Shown here: one piece after another, positions 1-12,430 of the stretch
Layout: every line of letters starts with the position of its first letter
Position numbering within the stretch: position 1 is the first letter of the stretch
NCBI GenBank assembly: GCA_034509755.1
Contig: CM067543.1
Span: 13,330,954-13,394,953, forward strand
Length of the DNA stretch: 64,000 nt
Direction of reading: 5' to 3'
From: Anisodus tanguticus
Lineage: Eukaryota; Streptophyta; Magnoliopsida; Solanales; Solanaceae
Made by a program: the position numbers and the translations under genes
The notes under the pieces: model-generated
What the model was told of the DNA's origin: nothing
Databases searched by the model: none
The model's input: the letters and a program-made list of their open reading frames with translations, nothing else

Positions 1-1296
1 TTACTACTCCTAGAAATTGTTGTACCTCTTTTTTCCTTTCTAATTTATCTTTAAATTTTTTTATTTTTGTTACAATGTGTTCTTGTAATTTTAATCCTTC
101 ATTATCTATTATGTATCCCAAATATTCTATACTATTGTTAAAGATTTCAGATTTCTTTTCGGATAATAATATTCCATGTTGTTTCACAGCTTTTATGAAT
201 TCCTCTAGATGTTTTATATGTTTTTCAAAATCGTCACTATTTATTAATATGTCATCAACATATGCTATACAAAATTCTCGTTAATTTTCTGAACACTTGG
301 TCCATCCTTCTTTGAAATATTTGTTGTGCATTTTTCAATCCAAAGGGTAGTTAGTACATTCCATTCGTAGTGTTCTTGAGGGGCACTAAAAGTCGTTAAA
401 GATTTTGATTCATTTTTTAGCTTTATTTGCCAAAATCCACTTTCACAATCGAATTTATCGAACCATTTTTTATTTCCTAATCTATTGATATGGTTTCTTT
501 TGTATGGTAAAAAATATCCATCAAATATTGTCTTTTTGTTTAGTTCTTTATACTCAATCACCATTCTAGCCTTTTCTCTTTTTTGTTCGTTGTGTTTTCT
601 AACTAAAAAGGCCGGGCTACTATGTGGACTTTTACTCGCTTGTATTAATTTTAATTCTAATAATTCTTTTAGTTTGGTTTCAATATCTTTTTGATCTGGT
701 GGGCTATACCTAAGAGGTTTAGATCTAACTATATCACTGAAATTTATTAACTTGATTTCAGCGTATATTTTTTCTTTTTCCCATAGTTGCATTGGGTTCT
801 CTCCGAAATTTATTTTTAATGTATTGAGATAATTTTCCCTTAATAACTCGTAGGTTACTATTCATATCCGACCTTATGTTACATATTCTTAGTGTGTGTA
901 TTGGTAGTACTCTCTTTAGTATTATCCACTTGTTACAAGGTGTTTGTAGGCTAAAAGTAGTATTATTTATCACTTGTATTTTAAAGTAGTCTAGGAAATT
1001 GTTTCCTACCAATACTTGTTGTTTCATATCATTCAGTTGGTATATTACTGGTAGTCTAAATATTGTCTTTCCTAATATTATTCTCATATTTTCTGCTATT
1101 ATATCCAATTCTTTTATTTGTTCGTTAAAGCTCGATACTCTTGCTCTATGTGTTTTAGATCTCTTCCATCTGTGTGGTTCTAATACATCTTTCTTAGCTA
1201 GACATAAGTCTCGCTCCACTCGTCAATAAAAATCTTTTGTTTTATCATTTTATCGAGCTTATATTCTATATGAACTTCTATGTAAATTGCTACCAT
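1..1296 (-). pseudogene. Pol (protease-RT) remnant, U1, cut by window edge
   Basis: Protease and part of RT. The start codon complement is at 1,294-1,296. Frames break at CTCG insertions, including one at the protease active-site region near 1,210. RNase H lies outside the window. Confidence 0.85.
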
Positions 1297-1668
1297 CTCG
1301 TTTCACATATACTTTTTTAATATATGTGTCCTTCTTCTCTTGCTTCTTCTATTATTTCTTGCCATCTTATCTCATTTAATCTTTCCCTTATTCTATTAAG
1401 GTTTCTAGTAACTTTTTTATATCTATCATTGTAATATTTGTTTCCTATTTCACTAGTAGTTGAAGTCGTAATAAGCTTGTAGCGAACATCTCGTTCACAT
1501 TGTATCCAAGTAATTTCTTTCTTCTAATAAAGTTCCTTTTTTATTTTTGTAGATCCATTTTCTTCTCGAACTACTTTCACTATCTCGTGTGTTGGTTAGT
1601 GTAGTTAACATTTTCTCGCTTCACTTTCTTCATCGCTTGACGACATAAAAGTCTTCATATTCATACCA
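1..1668 (-). repeat. Array unit U1 (partial, open at window edge)
   Basis: Right 1,668 bp of a unit: RT to coat-protein tail. This copy has the most insertions of the form CTG to CTCG, for example near 277, 1131, 1210 and 1612. Open fragments remain at 265-792 (RT) and 758-1219 (protease). Confidence 0.9.
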
Positions 1669-4367
1669 AGTATATAGTTTAAAAACTATATCGTGGGTTT
1701 GATTTTTCGTTACATAAAAACCTTGGATATTTACATAGTTTTGCACTTCTTAAAATGTGTGGATTTGATTTGTAATCGTAAAATTTGTTTATCTCGCTCA
1801 TAAGCCGTAATATATTCCGGTGAGAATTTCATCTTGTCACACATTGTTACTTCGCTTGTTGTCATCTCGAGAAGACGATGTTGTTATGAGTGGTGGTATA
1901 GTGGTTGGCCTAGTTGCAATCTTGGATGTGAAAGTTTTTGGTTTTTCTCGTAGGAGATTGAGAAGATTTCAAGGTTTGTAGGGTTTTGAAGTCTCTAAAG
2001 GCTTCGTCATGCTTGTTCTAGCAAATGTGTATTTTTTTCTGTTTTGGTTGTAATAATTTCTTGGTTTTGTTTGATGATTTTTGTAATATTGGTAATATAT
2101 TCTTCGAACTTGTCATTGCTTTGGTTGACATTATTGTACTTGCTAAGAAAGTCGGCTAGAACATTCTTAGTTCCGTATATATTTTTAACAATAAAATCAT
2201 AACAATAAAAGAATGATTGCCACTTCCTTCTTTCGTTTAGTTCTCGTAAAGAGTCTATTTTATTTGTAATAAAAGCTCTTACTTGGGTATTATCTGTTCT
2301 CACAACAAATTTTACTTGGTAATAGGTGGTAATGAGATCTCTTTATTCCAAATTTTACTTGCTAATAGTTCTTTTTTGTTAATAGGGTAATTTTTCTCAT
2401 TTGGTTTCCATGTTCCACCTCCATATCCATAAATTAGTGGTTTTTCTTTATCTATATCCTCTTTATCATATGCTTTGTGAGGATTGCTCCCCATCCTATA
2501 TCACTAGCATCGGTAAAAGTTCTAGTTGATCTAGTTCTCGTTGGTATTCTATGTTTTGGCAAGAGGCTTTCACTTTTTCCTTGATTTTATTTATGGCTTT
2601 AGTATGTTCTTCCTTCCATTGAAAGATTATATTTTTTCTAGTTAATTATTGTAATGGCTTTCTTAAGAGTGGTAAATCTTTTATATGGTCCGAAGCGTAG
2701 TTTACTACTCCTAGAAATTGTTGTACCTCTTTTTTCCTTTCTAATTTATCTTTAAATTTTTTTATTTTTGTTACAATGTGTTCTTGTAATTTTAATCCTT
2801 CATTATCTATTATGTATCCCAAATATTCTATACTATTGTTAAAGATTTCAGATTTCTTTTCGGATAATAATATTCCATGTTGTTTCACGCTTTTATGAAT
2901 TCCTCTAGATGTTTTATATGTTTTTCAAAATCGTCACTATTTATTAATATGTCATCAACATATGCTATACAAAATTCTCGTTAATTTTCCGAACACTTGG
3001 TCCATCCTTCTTTGAAATATTTGTTGTGCATTTTTCAATCCAAAGGGTAGTTAGTACATTCCATTCGTAGTGTTCTTGAGGGGCACTAAAAGTCGTTAAA
3101 GATTTTGATTCATTTTTTAGCTTTATTTGCCAAAATCCACTTTCACAATCGAATTTACTTGAACCATTTTTTATTTCCTAATCTATTGATATGGTTTCTT
3201 TTGTATGGTAAAAAATATCCATCAAATATTGTCTTTTTGTTTAGTTCTTTATACTCAATCACCATTCTAGCCTTTTCTCTTTTTTGTTCGTTGTGTTTTC
3301 TAACTAAAAAGGCCGGGCTACTATGTGGACTTTTACTCGCTTGTATTAATTTTAATTCTAATAATTCTTTTAGTTTGGTTTCAATATCTTTTTGATCTGG
3401 TGGGCTATACCTAAGAGGTTTAGATCTAACTATATCACCGAAATTTATTAACTTGATTTCGGCGTATATTTTTTCTTTTTCCCATAGTTGCATTGGGTTC
3501 TCTCCGAAATTTATTTTTAATGTATTGAGATAATTTTCCCTTAATAACTGTAGGTTACTATTCATATCGACCTTATGTTACATATTCTTAGTGTGTGTAT
3601 TGGTAGTACTCTCTTTAGTATTATCCACTTGTTACAAGGTGTTTGTAGGCTAAAAGTAGTATTATTTATCACTTGTATTTTAAAGTAGTCTAGGAAATTG
3701 TTTCCTACCAATACTTGTTGTTTCATATCATTCGGTTGGTATATTACCGGGTAGTCTAAATATTGTCTTTCCTAATATTATTCTCATATTTTCTGCTATT
3801 ATATCCAATTCTTTTATTTGTTCGTTAAAGCCTGATACTCTTGCTCTATGTGTTTTAGATCTCTTCCATCTGTGTGGTTCTAATACATCTTTCTTAGCTA
3901 GACATAAGTCTGCTCCACTTTGTCAATAAAAATCTTTTGTTTTATCATTTTATCGAGCTTATATTCTATATGAACTTCTATGTAAATTGCTACCATCTCG
4001 TTTCACATATACTTTTTTAATATATGTGTCCTTCTTCTCTTGCTTCTTCTATTATTTCTTGCCATCTTATCTCATTTAATCTTTCCCTTATTCTATTAAG
4101 GTTTCTAGTAACTTTTTTATATCTATCATTGTAATATTTGTTTCCTATTTCACTAGTAGTTGAAGTCGTAATAAGCTTGTAGCGAACATCTCGTTCACAT
4201 TGTATCCAAGTAATTTCTTTCTTCTAATAAAGTTCCTTTTTTATTTTTGTAGATCCATTTTCTTCGAACTACTTTCACTATCTCGTGTGTTGGTTAGTGT
4301 AGTTAACATTTTCTCGCTTCACTTTCTTCATCGGTTTGACACATAAAAGTCTTCATATTCATACCAA
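1669..4367 (-). repeat. Array unit U2
   Basis: Full unit of about 2,699 bp, the longest, because many CTG sites read CTCG (for example 1,858-1,871 and 1,948). The Pol region is broken into 2007-2303, 2312-2494, 2646-2888 and 3155-3565. Confidence 0.9.
2113..3996 (-). pseudogene. Pol (protease-RT-RNase H) remnant, U2
   Basis: Same layout as U14 Pol (34,326-36,200). It has many CAG/CTG indels, so protease, RT and RNase H lie in separate frames. Confidence 0.85.
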
Positions 4368-7050
4368 GTATATAGTTTAAAAACTATATCAGGGTTTGAT
4401 TTTTCGTTACATAAAAACCTTGGATATTTACATAGTTTTGCACTTCTTAAAATGTGTGGATTTGATTTGTAATCGTAAAATTTGTTTATCTGCTCATAAG
4501 GCGTAATATATTCCGGTGAGAATTTCATCTTGTCACACATTGTTACTGCTGTTGTCATCTGAGAAGACGATGTTGTTATGAGTGGTGGTATAGTGGTTGG
4601 CCTAGTTGCAATCTTGGATGTGAAAGTTTTTGGTTTTTCTGTAGGAGATTGAGAAGATTTCAAGGTTTGTAGGGTTTTGAAGTCTCTAAAGGCTTAAATG
4701 TCGGTTGTTCTAGCAAATGTGTATTTTTTTCTTTTTGGTTGTAATAATTTCTTGGTTTTGTTTGATGATTTTTGTAATATTGGTAATATATTCTTCGAAC
4801 TTGTCATTGCTGGTTGACATTATTGTACTTGCTAAGAAAGTCAGCTAGAACATTCTTAGTTCCAGATATATTTTTAACAATAAAATCATAACAATAAAAG
4901 AATGATTGCCACTTCCTTCTTTCGTTTAGTTCTGGTAAAGAGTCTATTTTATTTGTAATAAAGCTCTTACTTGGGTATTATCTGTTCTCACAACAAATTT
5001 TACTTGGTAATAGGTGGTAATGAGATCTCTTTATTCCAAATTTTACTGCTAATAGTTCTTTTTTGTTAATAGGGTAATTTTTCTCATTTGGTTTCCATGT
5101 TCCACCTCCATATCCATAAATTAGTGGTTTTTCTTTATCTATATCCTCTTTATCATATGCTGTGAGGATTGCTCCCCATCCTATATCACTAGCATCAGTA
5201 AAAAGTTCTAGTTGATCTAGTTCTGTTGGTATTCTATGTTTTGGCAAGAGGCTTTCACTTTTTCCTTGATTTTATTTATGGCTTTAGTATGTTCTTCCTT
5301 CCATTGAAAGATTATATTTTTTCTAGTTAATTATTGTAATGGCTTTCTTAAGAGTGGTAAATCTTTTATATGGTCTGAAGCGTAGTTTACTACTCCTAGA
5401 AATTGTTGTACCTCTTTTTTCCTTTCTAATTTATCTTTAAATTTTTTTATTTTTGTTACAATGTGTTCTTGTAATTTTAATCCTTCATTATCTATTATGT
5501 ATCCCAAATATTCTATACTATTGTTAAAGATTTCAGATTTCTTTTCGGATAATAATATTCCATGTTGTTTCACAGTTTTTATGAATTCCTCTAGATGTTT
5601 TATATGTTTTTCAAAATCGTCACTATTTATTAATATGTCATCAACATATGCTATACAAAATTCTGTTAATTTTCTGAACACTTGGTCCATCCTTCTTTGA
5701 AATATTTGTTGTGCATTTTTCAATCCAAAGGGTAGTTAGTACATTCCATTCGTAGTGTTCTTGAGGGGCACTAAAAGCTGTTAAAGATTTTGATTCATTT
5801 TTTAGCTTTATTTGCCAAAATCCACTTTCACAATCGAATTTACTTGAACCATTTTTTATTTCCTAATCTATTGATATGGTTTCTTTTGTATGGTAAAAAA
5901 TATCCATCAAATATTGTCTTTTTGTTTAGTTCTTTATACTCAATCACCATTCTAGCCTTTTCTCTTTTTTGTTCGTTGTGTTTTCTAACTAAAAAGGCCG
6001 GGCTACTATGTGGACTTTTACTCGCTTGTATTAATTTTAATTCTAATAATTCTTTTAGTTTGGTTTCAATATCTTTTTGATCTGGTGGGCTATACCTAAG
6101 AGGTTTAGATCTAACTATATCACTGAAATTTATTAACTTGATTTCAGCGTATATTTTTTCTTTTTCCCATAGTTGCATTGGGTTCTCTCCGAAATTTATT
6201 TTTAATGTATTGAGATAATTTTCCCTTAATAACTGTAGGTTACTATTCATATCTGACCTTATGTTACATATTCTTAGTGTGTGTATTGGTAGTACTCTCT
6301 TTAGTATTATCCACTTGTTACAAGGTGTTTGTAGGCTAAAAGTAGTATTATTTATCACTTGTATTTTAAAGTAGTCTAGGAAATTGTTTCCTACCAATAC
6401 TTGTTGTTTCATATCATTCAGTTGGTATATTACTGGTAGTCTAAATATTGTCTTTCCTAATATTATTCTCATATTTTCTGCTATTATATCCAATTCTTTT
6501 ATTTGTTCGTTAAAGCTCGATACTCTTGCTCTATGTGTTTTAGATCTCTTCCATCTGTGTGGTTCTAATACATCTTTCTTAGCTAGACATAAGTCTGCTC
6601 CCATTGTCAATAAAAATCTTTTGTTTTATCATTTTATCGAGGCTTATATTCTATATGAACTTCTATGTAAATTGCTACCATCTCGTTTCACATATACTTT
6701 TTTAATATATGTGTCCTTCTTCTCTTGCTTCTTCTATTATTTCTTGCCATCTTATCTCATTTAATCTTTCCCTTATTCTATTAAGGTTTCTAGTAACTTT
6801 TTTATATCTATCATTGTAATATTTGTTTCCTATTTCACTAGTAGTTGAAGTCGTAATAAGCTTGTAGCGAACATCTCGTTCACATTGTATCCAGGTAATT
6901 TCTTTCTTCTAATAAAGTTCCTTTTTTTTTTTGTAGATCCATTTTCTTCGAACTACTTTCACTATCGTGTGTTGGTTAGTGTAGTTAACATTTTCTGCTT
7001 CACTTTCTTCATCAGTTTGACTGACATAAAAGTCTTCATATTCATACCAA
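4368..7050 (-). repeat. Array unit U3
   Basis: Full unit of about 2,683 bp with relatively few CAG/CTG lesions. Protease-RT is open over 256 codons (5840-6610), RT over 130 codons (5331-5723) and RNase H over 89 codons (4978-5247). A T-run variant at 6,921-6,933 is one of the few differences not at CAG/CTG. Confidence 0.9.
4804..6681 (-). pseudogene. Pol (protease-RT-RNase H) remnant, U3
   Basis: Same layout as U14 Pol. Protease plus RT fingers are open for 256 codons but the protease motif has lost bases at about 6,600, so the catalytic D-S-G is displaced. RT and RNase H are in other frames. Confidence 0.85.
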
Positions 7051-9742
7051 GTATATAGTTTAAAAACTATATCAGGGTTTGATTTTTCGTTACATAAAAA
7101 CCTTGGATATTTACATAGTTTTGCACTTCTTAAAATGTGTGGATTTGATTTGTAATCGTAAAATTTGTTTATCTGCTCATAAGCTGTAATATATTCCGGT
7201 GAGAATTTCATCTTGTCACACATTATTACTTCTTTGTTGTCATCTGAGAAGACGATGTTGTTATGAGTGGTGGTATAGTGGTTGGCCTAGTTGCAATCTT
7301 GGATGTGAAAGTTTTTGGTTTTTCTGTAGGAGATTGAGAAGATTTCAAGGTTTGTAGGGTTTTGAAGTCTCTAAAGGCTTCTGTCAGTTGTTCTAGCAAA
7401 TGTGTATTTTTTTCTGTTTTGGTTGTAATAATTTCTTGGTTTTGTTTGATGATTTTTGTAATATTGGTAATATATTCTTCGAACTTGTCATTCTTTGGTT
7501 GACATTATTGTACTTGCTAAGAAAGTCGGCTAGAACATTCTTAGTTCCGGATATATTTTTAACAATAAAATCATAACAATAAAAGAATGATTGCCACTTC
7601 CTTCTTTCGTTTAGTTACGGTAAAGAGTCTATTTTATTTGTAATAAAAGCTCTTACTTGGGTATTATCTGTTCTCACAACAAATTTTACTTGGTAATAGG
7701 TGGTAATGAGATCTCTTTATTCCAAATTTTACTTGCTAATAGTTCTTTTTTGTTAATAGGGTAATTTTTCTCATTTGGTTTCCATGTTCCACCTCCATAT
7801 CCATAAATTAGTGGTTTTTCTTTATCTATATCCTCTTTATCATATCTTTGTGAGGATTGCTCCCCATCCTATATCACTAGCATCAGTAAAAAGTTCTAGT
7901 TGATCTAGTTCTGTTGGTATTCTATGTTTTGGCAAGAGGCTTTCACTTTTTCCTTGATTTTATTTATGGCTTTAGTATGTTCTTCCTTCCATTGAAAGAT
8001 TATATTTTTTCTAGTTAATTATTGTAATGGCTTTCTTAAGAGTGGTAAATCTTTTATATGGTCCGAAGCGTAGTTTACTACTCCTAGAAATTGTTGTACC
8101 TCTTTTTTCCTTTCTAATTTATCTTTAAATTTTTTTATTTTTGTTACAATGTGTTCTTGTAATTTTAATCCTTCATTATCTATTATGTATCCCAAATATT
8201 CTATACTATTGTTAAAGATTTCAGATTTCTTTTCGGATAATAATATTCCATGTTGTTTCACAGTTTTTATGAATTCCTCTAGATGTTTTATATGTTTTTC
8301 AAAATCGTCACTATTTATTAATATGTCATCAACATATGCTATACAAAATTCTGTTAATTTTCGAACACTTGGTCCATCCTTCTTTGAAATATTTGTTGTG
8401 CATTTTTCAATCCAAAGGGTAGTTAGTACATTCCATTCGTAGTGTTCTTGAGGGGCACTAAAAGTTTGTTAAAGATTTTGATTCATTTTTTAGCTTTATT
8501 TGCCAAAATCCACTTTCACAATCGAATTTACTTGAACCATTTTTTATTTCCTAATCTATTGATATGGTTTCTTTTGTATGGTAAAAAATATCCATCAAAT
8601 ATTGTCTTTTTGTTTAGTTCTTTATACTCAATCACCATTCTAGCCTTTTCTCTTTTTTGTTCGTTGTGTTTTCTAACTAAAAAGGCCGGGCTACTATGTG
8701 GACTTTTACTCGCTTGTATTAATTTTAATTCTAATAATTCTTTTAGTTTGGTTTCAATATCTTTTTGATCTGGTGGGCTATACCTAAGAGGTTTAGATCT
8801 AACTATATCACTGAAATTTATTAACTTGATTTCGGCGTATATTTTTTCTTTTTCCCATAGTTGCATTGGGTTCTCTCCGAAATTTATTTTTAATGTATTG
8901 AGATAATTTTCCCTTAATAACTGTAGGTTACTATTCATATCGACCTTATGTTACATATTCTTAGTGTGTGTGTATTGGTAGTACTCTCTTTAGTATTATC
9001 CACTTGTTACAAGGTGTTTGTAGGCTAAAAGTAGTATTATTTATCACTTGTATTTTAAAGTAGTCTAGGAAATTGTTTCCTACCAATACTTGTTGTTTCA
9101 TATCATTCGGTTGGTATATTACTTGGTAGTCTAAATATTGTCTTTCCTAATATTATTCTCATATTTTCTGCTATTATATCCAATTCTTTTATTTGTTCGT
9201 TAAAGCTTTGATACTCTTGCTCTATGTGTTTTAGATCTCTTCCATCTGTGTGGTTCTAATACATCTTTCTTAGCTAGACATAAGTCGCTCCACTTTGTCA
9301 ATAAAAATCTTTTGTTTTATCATTTTATCGAGGCTTATATTCTATATGAACTTCTATGTAAATTGCTACCATCTCGTTTCACATATACTTTTTTAATATA
9401 TGTGTCCTTCTTCTCTTGCTTCTTCTATTATTTCTTGCCATCTTATCTCATTTAATCTTTCCCTTATTCTATTAAGGTTTCTAGTAACTTTTTTATATCT
9501 ATCATTGTAATATTTGTTTCCTATTTCACTAGTAGTTGAAGTCGTAATAAGCTTGTAGCGAACATCTCGTTCACATTGTATCCAGTAATTTCTTTCTTCT
9601 AATAAAGTTCCTTTTTTATTTTTGTAGATCCATTTTCTTCTGAACTACTTTCACTATCTGTGTGTTGGTTAGTGTAGTTAACATTTTCTGCTTCACTTTC
9701 TTCATCGGTTTGGTGACATAAAAGTCTTCATATTCATACCAA
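7051..9742 (-). repeat. Array unit U4
   Basis: Full unit of about 2,692 bp. Open fragments 8528-8938 and 8019-8261. It has one extra TG in the GTGTGT run near 8,966. Confidence 0.9.
7488..9372 (-). pseudogene. Pol (protease-RT-RNase H) remnant, U4
   Basis: Same layout as U14 Pol. The protease start and RNase H are broken at several CAG/CTG sites. Confidence 0.85.
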
Positions 9743-12430
9743 GTATATAGTTTAAAAACTATATCAGGGTTTGATTTTTCGTTACATAAAAACCTTGGAT
9801 ATTTACATAGTTTTGCACTTCTTAAAATGTGTGGATTTGATTTGTAATCGTAAAATTTGTTTATCTGCTCATAAGTTTGTAATATATTCCGGTGAGAATT
9901 TCATCTTGTCACACATTATTCTTCTTTGTTGTCATCGAGAAGACGATGTTGTTATGAGTGGTGGTATAGTGGTTGGCCTAGTTGCAATCTTGGATGTGAA
10001 AGTTTTTGGTTTTTCTGTAGGAGATTGAGAAGATTTCAAGGTTTGTAGGGTTTTGAAGTCTCTAAAGGCTTAAATCGGTTGTTCTAGCAAATGTGTATTT
10101 TTTTCTGTTTTGGTTGTAATAATTTCTTGGTTTTGTTTGATGATTTTTGTAATATTGGTAATATATTCTTCGAACTTGTCATTCTTTGGTTGACATTATT
10201 GTACTTGCTAAGAAAGTCGGCTAGAACATTCTTAGTTCCGGATATATTTTTAACAATAAAATCATAACAATAAAAGAATGATTGCCACTTCCTTCTTTCG
10301 TTTAGTTACGGTAAAGAGTCTATTTTATTTGTAATAAAAGCTCTTACTTGGGTATTATCTGTTCTCACAACAAATTTTACTTGGTAATAGGTGGTAATGA
10401 GATCTCTTTATTCCAAATTTTACTTGCTAATAGTTCTTTTTTGTTAATAGGGTAATTTTTCTCATTTGGTTTCCATGTTCCACCTCCATATCCATAAATT
10501 AGTGGTTTTTCTTTATCTATATCCTCTTTATCATATCTTTGTGAGGATTGCTCCCCATCCTATATCACTAGCATCGGTAAAAAGTTCTAGTTGATCTAGT
10601 TACATTGGTATTCTATGTTTTGGCAAGAGGCTTTCACTTTTTCCTTGATTTTATTTATGGCTTTAGTATGTTCTTCCTTCCATTGAAAGATTATATTTTT
10701 TCTAGTTAATTATTGTAATGGCTTTCTTAAGAGTGGTAAATCTTTTATATGGTCGAAGCGTAGTTTACTACTCCTAGAAATTGTTGTACCTCTTTTTTCC
10801 TTTCTAATTTATCTTTAAATTTTTTTATTTTTGTTACAATGTGTTCTTGTAATTTTAATCCTTCATTATCTATTATGTATCCCAAATATTCTATACTATT
10901 GTTAAAGATTTGATTTCTTTTCGGATAATAATATTCCATGTTGTTTCACGAGTTTTTATGAATTCCTCTAGATGTTTTATATGTTTTTCAAAATCGTCAC
11001 TATTTATTAATATGTCATCAACATATGCTATACAAAATTCTGTTAATTTTCTGAACACTTGGTCCATCCTTCTTTGAAATATTTGTTGTGCATTTTTCAA
11101 TCCAAAGGGTAGTTAGTACATTCCATTCGTAGTGTTCTTGAGGGGCACTAAAAGTTTGTTAAAGATTTTGATTCATTTTTTAGCTTTATTTGCCAAAATC
11201 CACTTTCACAATCGAATTCTTGAACCATTTTTTATTTCCTAATCTATTGATATGGTTTCTTTTGTATGGTAAAAAATATCCATCAAATATTGTCTTTTTG
11301 TTTAGTTCTTTATACTCAATCACCATTCTAGCCTTTTCTCTTTTTTGTTCGTTGTGTTTTCTAACTAAAAAGGCCGGGCTACTATGTGGACTTTTACTCG
11401 CTTGTATTAATTTTAATTCTAATAATTCTTTTAGTTTGGTTTCAATATCTTTTTGATCTGGTGGGCTATACCTAAGAGGTTTAGATCTAACTATATCAAC
11501 GAAATTTATTAACTTGATTTCGGCGTATATTTTTTCTTTTTCCCATAGTTGCATTGGGTTCTCTCCGAAATTTATTTTTAATGTATTGAGATAATTTTCC
11601 CTTAATAAGCTTGTAGGTTACTATTCATATACGACCTTATGTTACATATTCTTAGTGTGTGTATTGGTAGTACTCTCTTTAGTATTATCCACTTGTTACA
11701 AGGTGTTTGTAGGCTAAAAGTAGTATTATTTATCACTTGTATTTTAAAGTAGTCTAGGAAATTGTTTCCTACCAATACTTGTTGTTTCATATCATTCGGT
11801 TGGTATATTCTTGGTAGTCTAAATATTGTCTTTCCTAATATTATTCTCATATTTTCTGCTATTATATCCAATTCTTTTATTTGTTCGTTAAAGCTTTGAT
11901 ACTCTTGCTCTATGTGTTTTAGATCTCTTCCATCTGTGTGGTTCTAATACATCTTTCTTAGCTAGACATAAGTACGCTCCACTTTGTCAATAAAAATCTT
12001 TTGTTTTATCATTTTATCGAGCTTATATTCTATATGAACTTCTATGTAAATTGCTACCATCTCGTTTCACATATACTTTTTTAATATATGTGTCCTTCTT
12101 CTCTTGCTTCTTCTATTATTTCTTGCCATCTTATCTCATTTAATCTTTCCCTTATTCTATTAAGGTTTCTAGTAACTTTTTTATATCTATCATTGTAATA
12201 TTTGTTTCCTATTTCACTAGTAGTTGAAGTCGTAATAAGCTTGTAGCGAACATCTCGTTCACATTGTATCCAGTAATTTCTTTCTTCTAATAAAGTTCCT
12301 TTTTTATTTTTGTAGATCCATTTTCTTCGAACTACTTTCACTATCTGTGTGTTGGTTAGTGTAGTTAACATTTTCTCGCTTCACTTTCTTCATCGGTTTG
12401 GTGACATAAAAGTCTTCATATTCATACCAA
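9743..12430 (-). repeat. Array unit U5
   Basis: Full unit of about 2,688 bp. Pol fragments 11602-11871, 11186-11554, 10891-11100 and 10745-10939. The 96-codon frame at 12081-12371 opens only because a CTG near 12,325 has lost a base. Confidence 0.9.
10179..12060 (-). pseudogene. Pol (protease-RT-RNase H) remnant, U5
   Basis: Same layout as U14 Pol. The YVDD-bearing RT segment stays open at 10,891-11,100. The rest is in short frames. Confidence 0.85.

Noticed and set aside
75..284. Plus-strand ORFs repeated through the array (for example 75-284, 485-694, 999-1229, 3105-3395 and their copies)
   Set aside because: They are antisense shadows of the Pol gene. Their residues are hydrophobic mirror translations of A/T-rich viral codons, and no motif is present.
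12081..12371. A 96-codon ORF in some units that looks like a conserved small gene
   Set aside because: It opens only where a base is lost at a CTG site. In the clean units the two halves are in different frames. The real gene is seen in A2 at 49,860-50,135.
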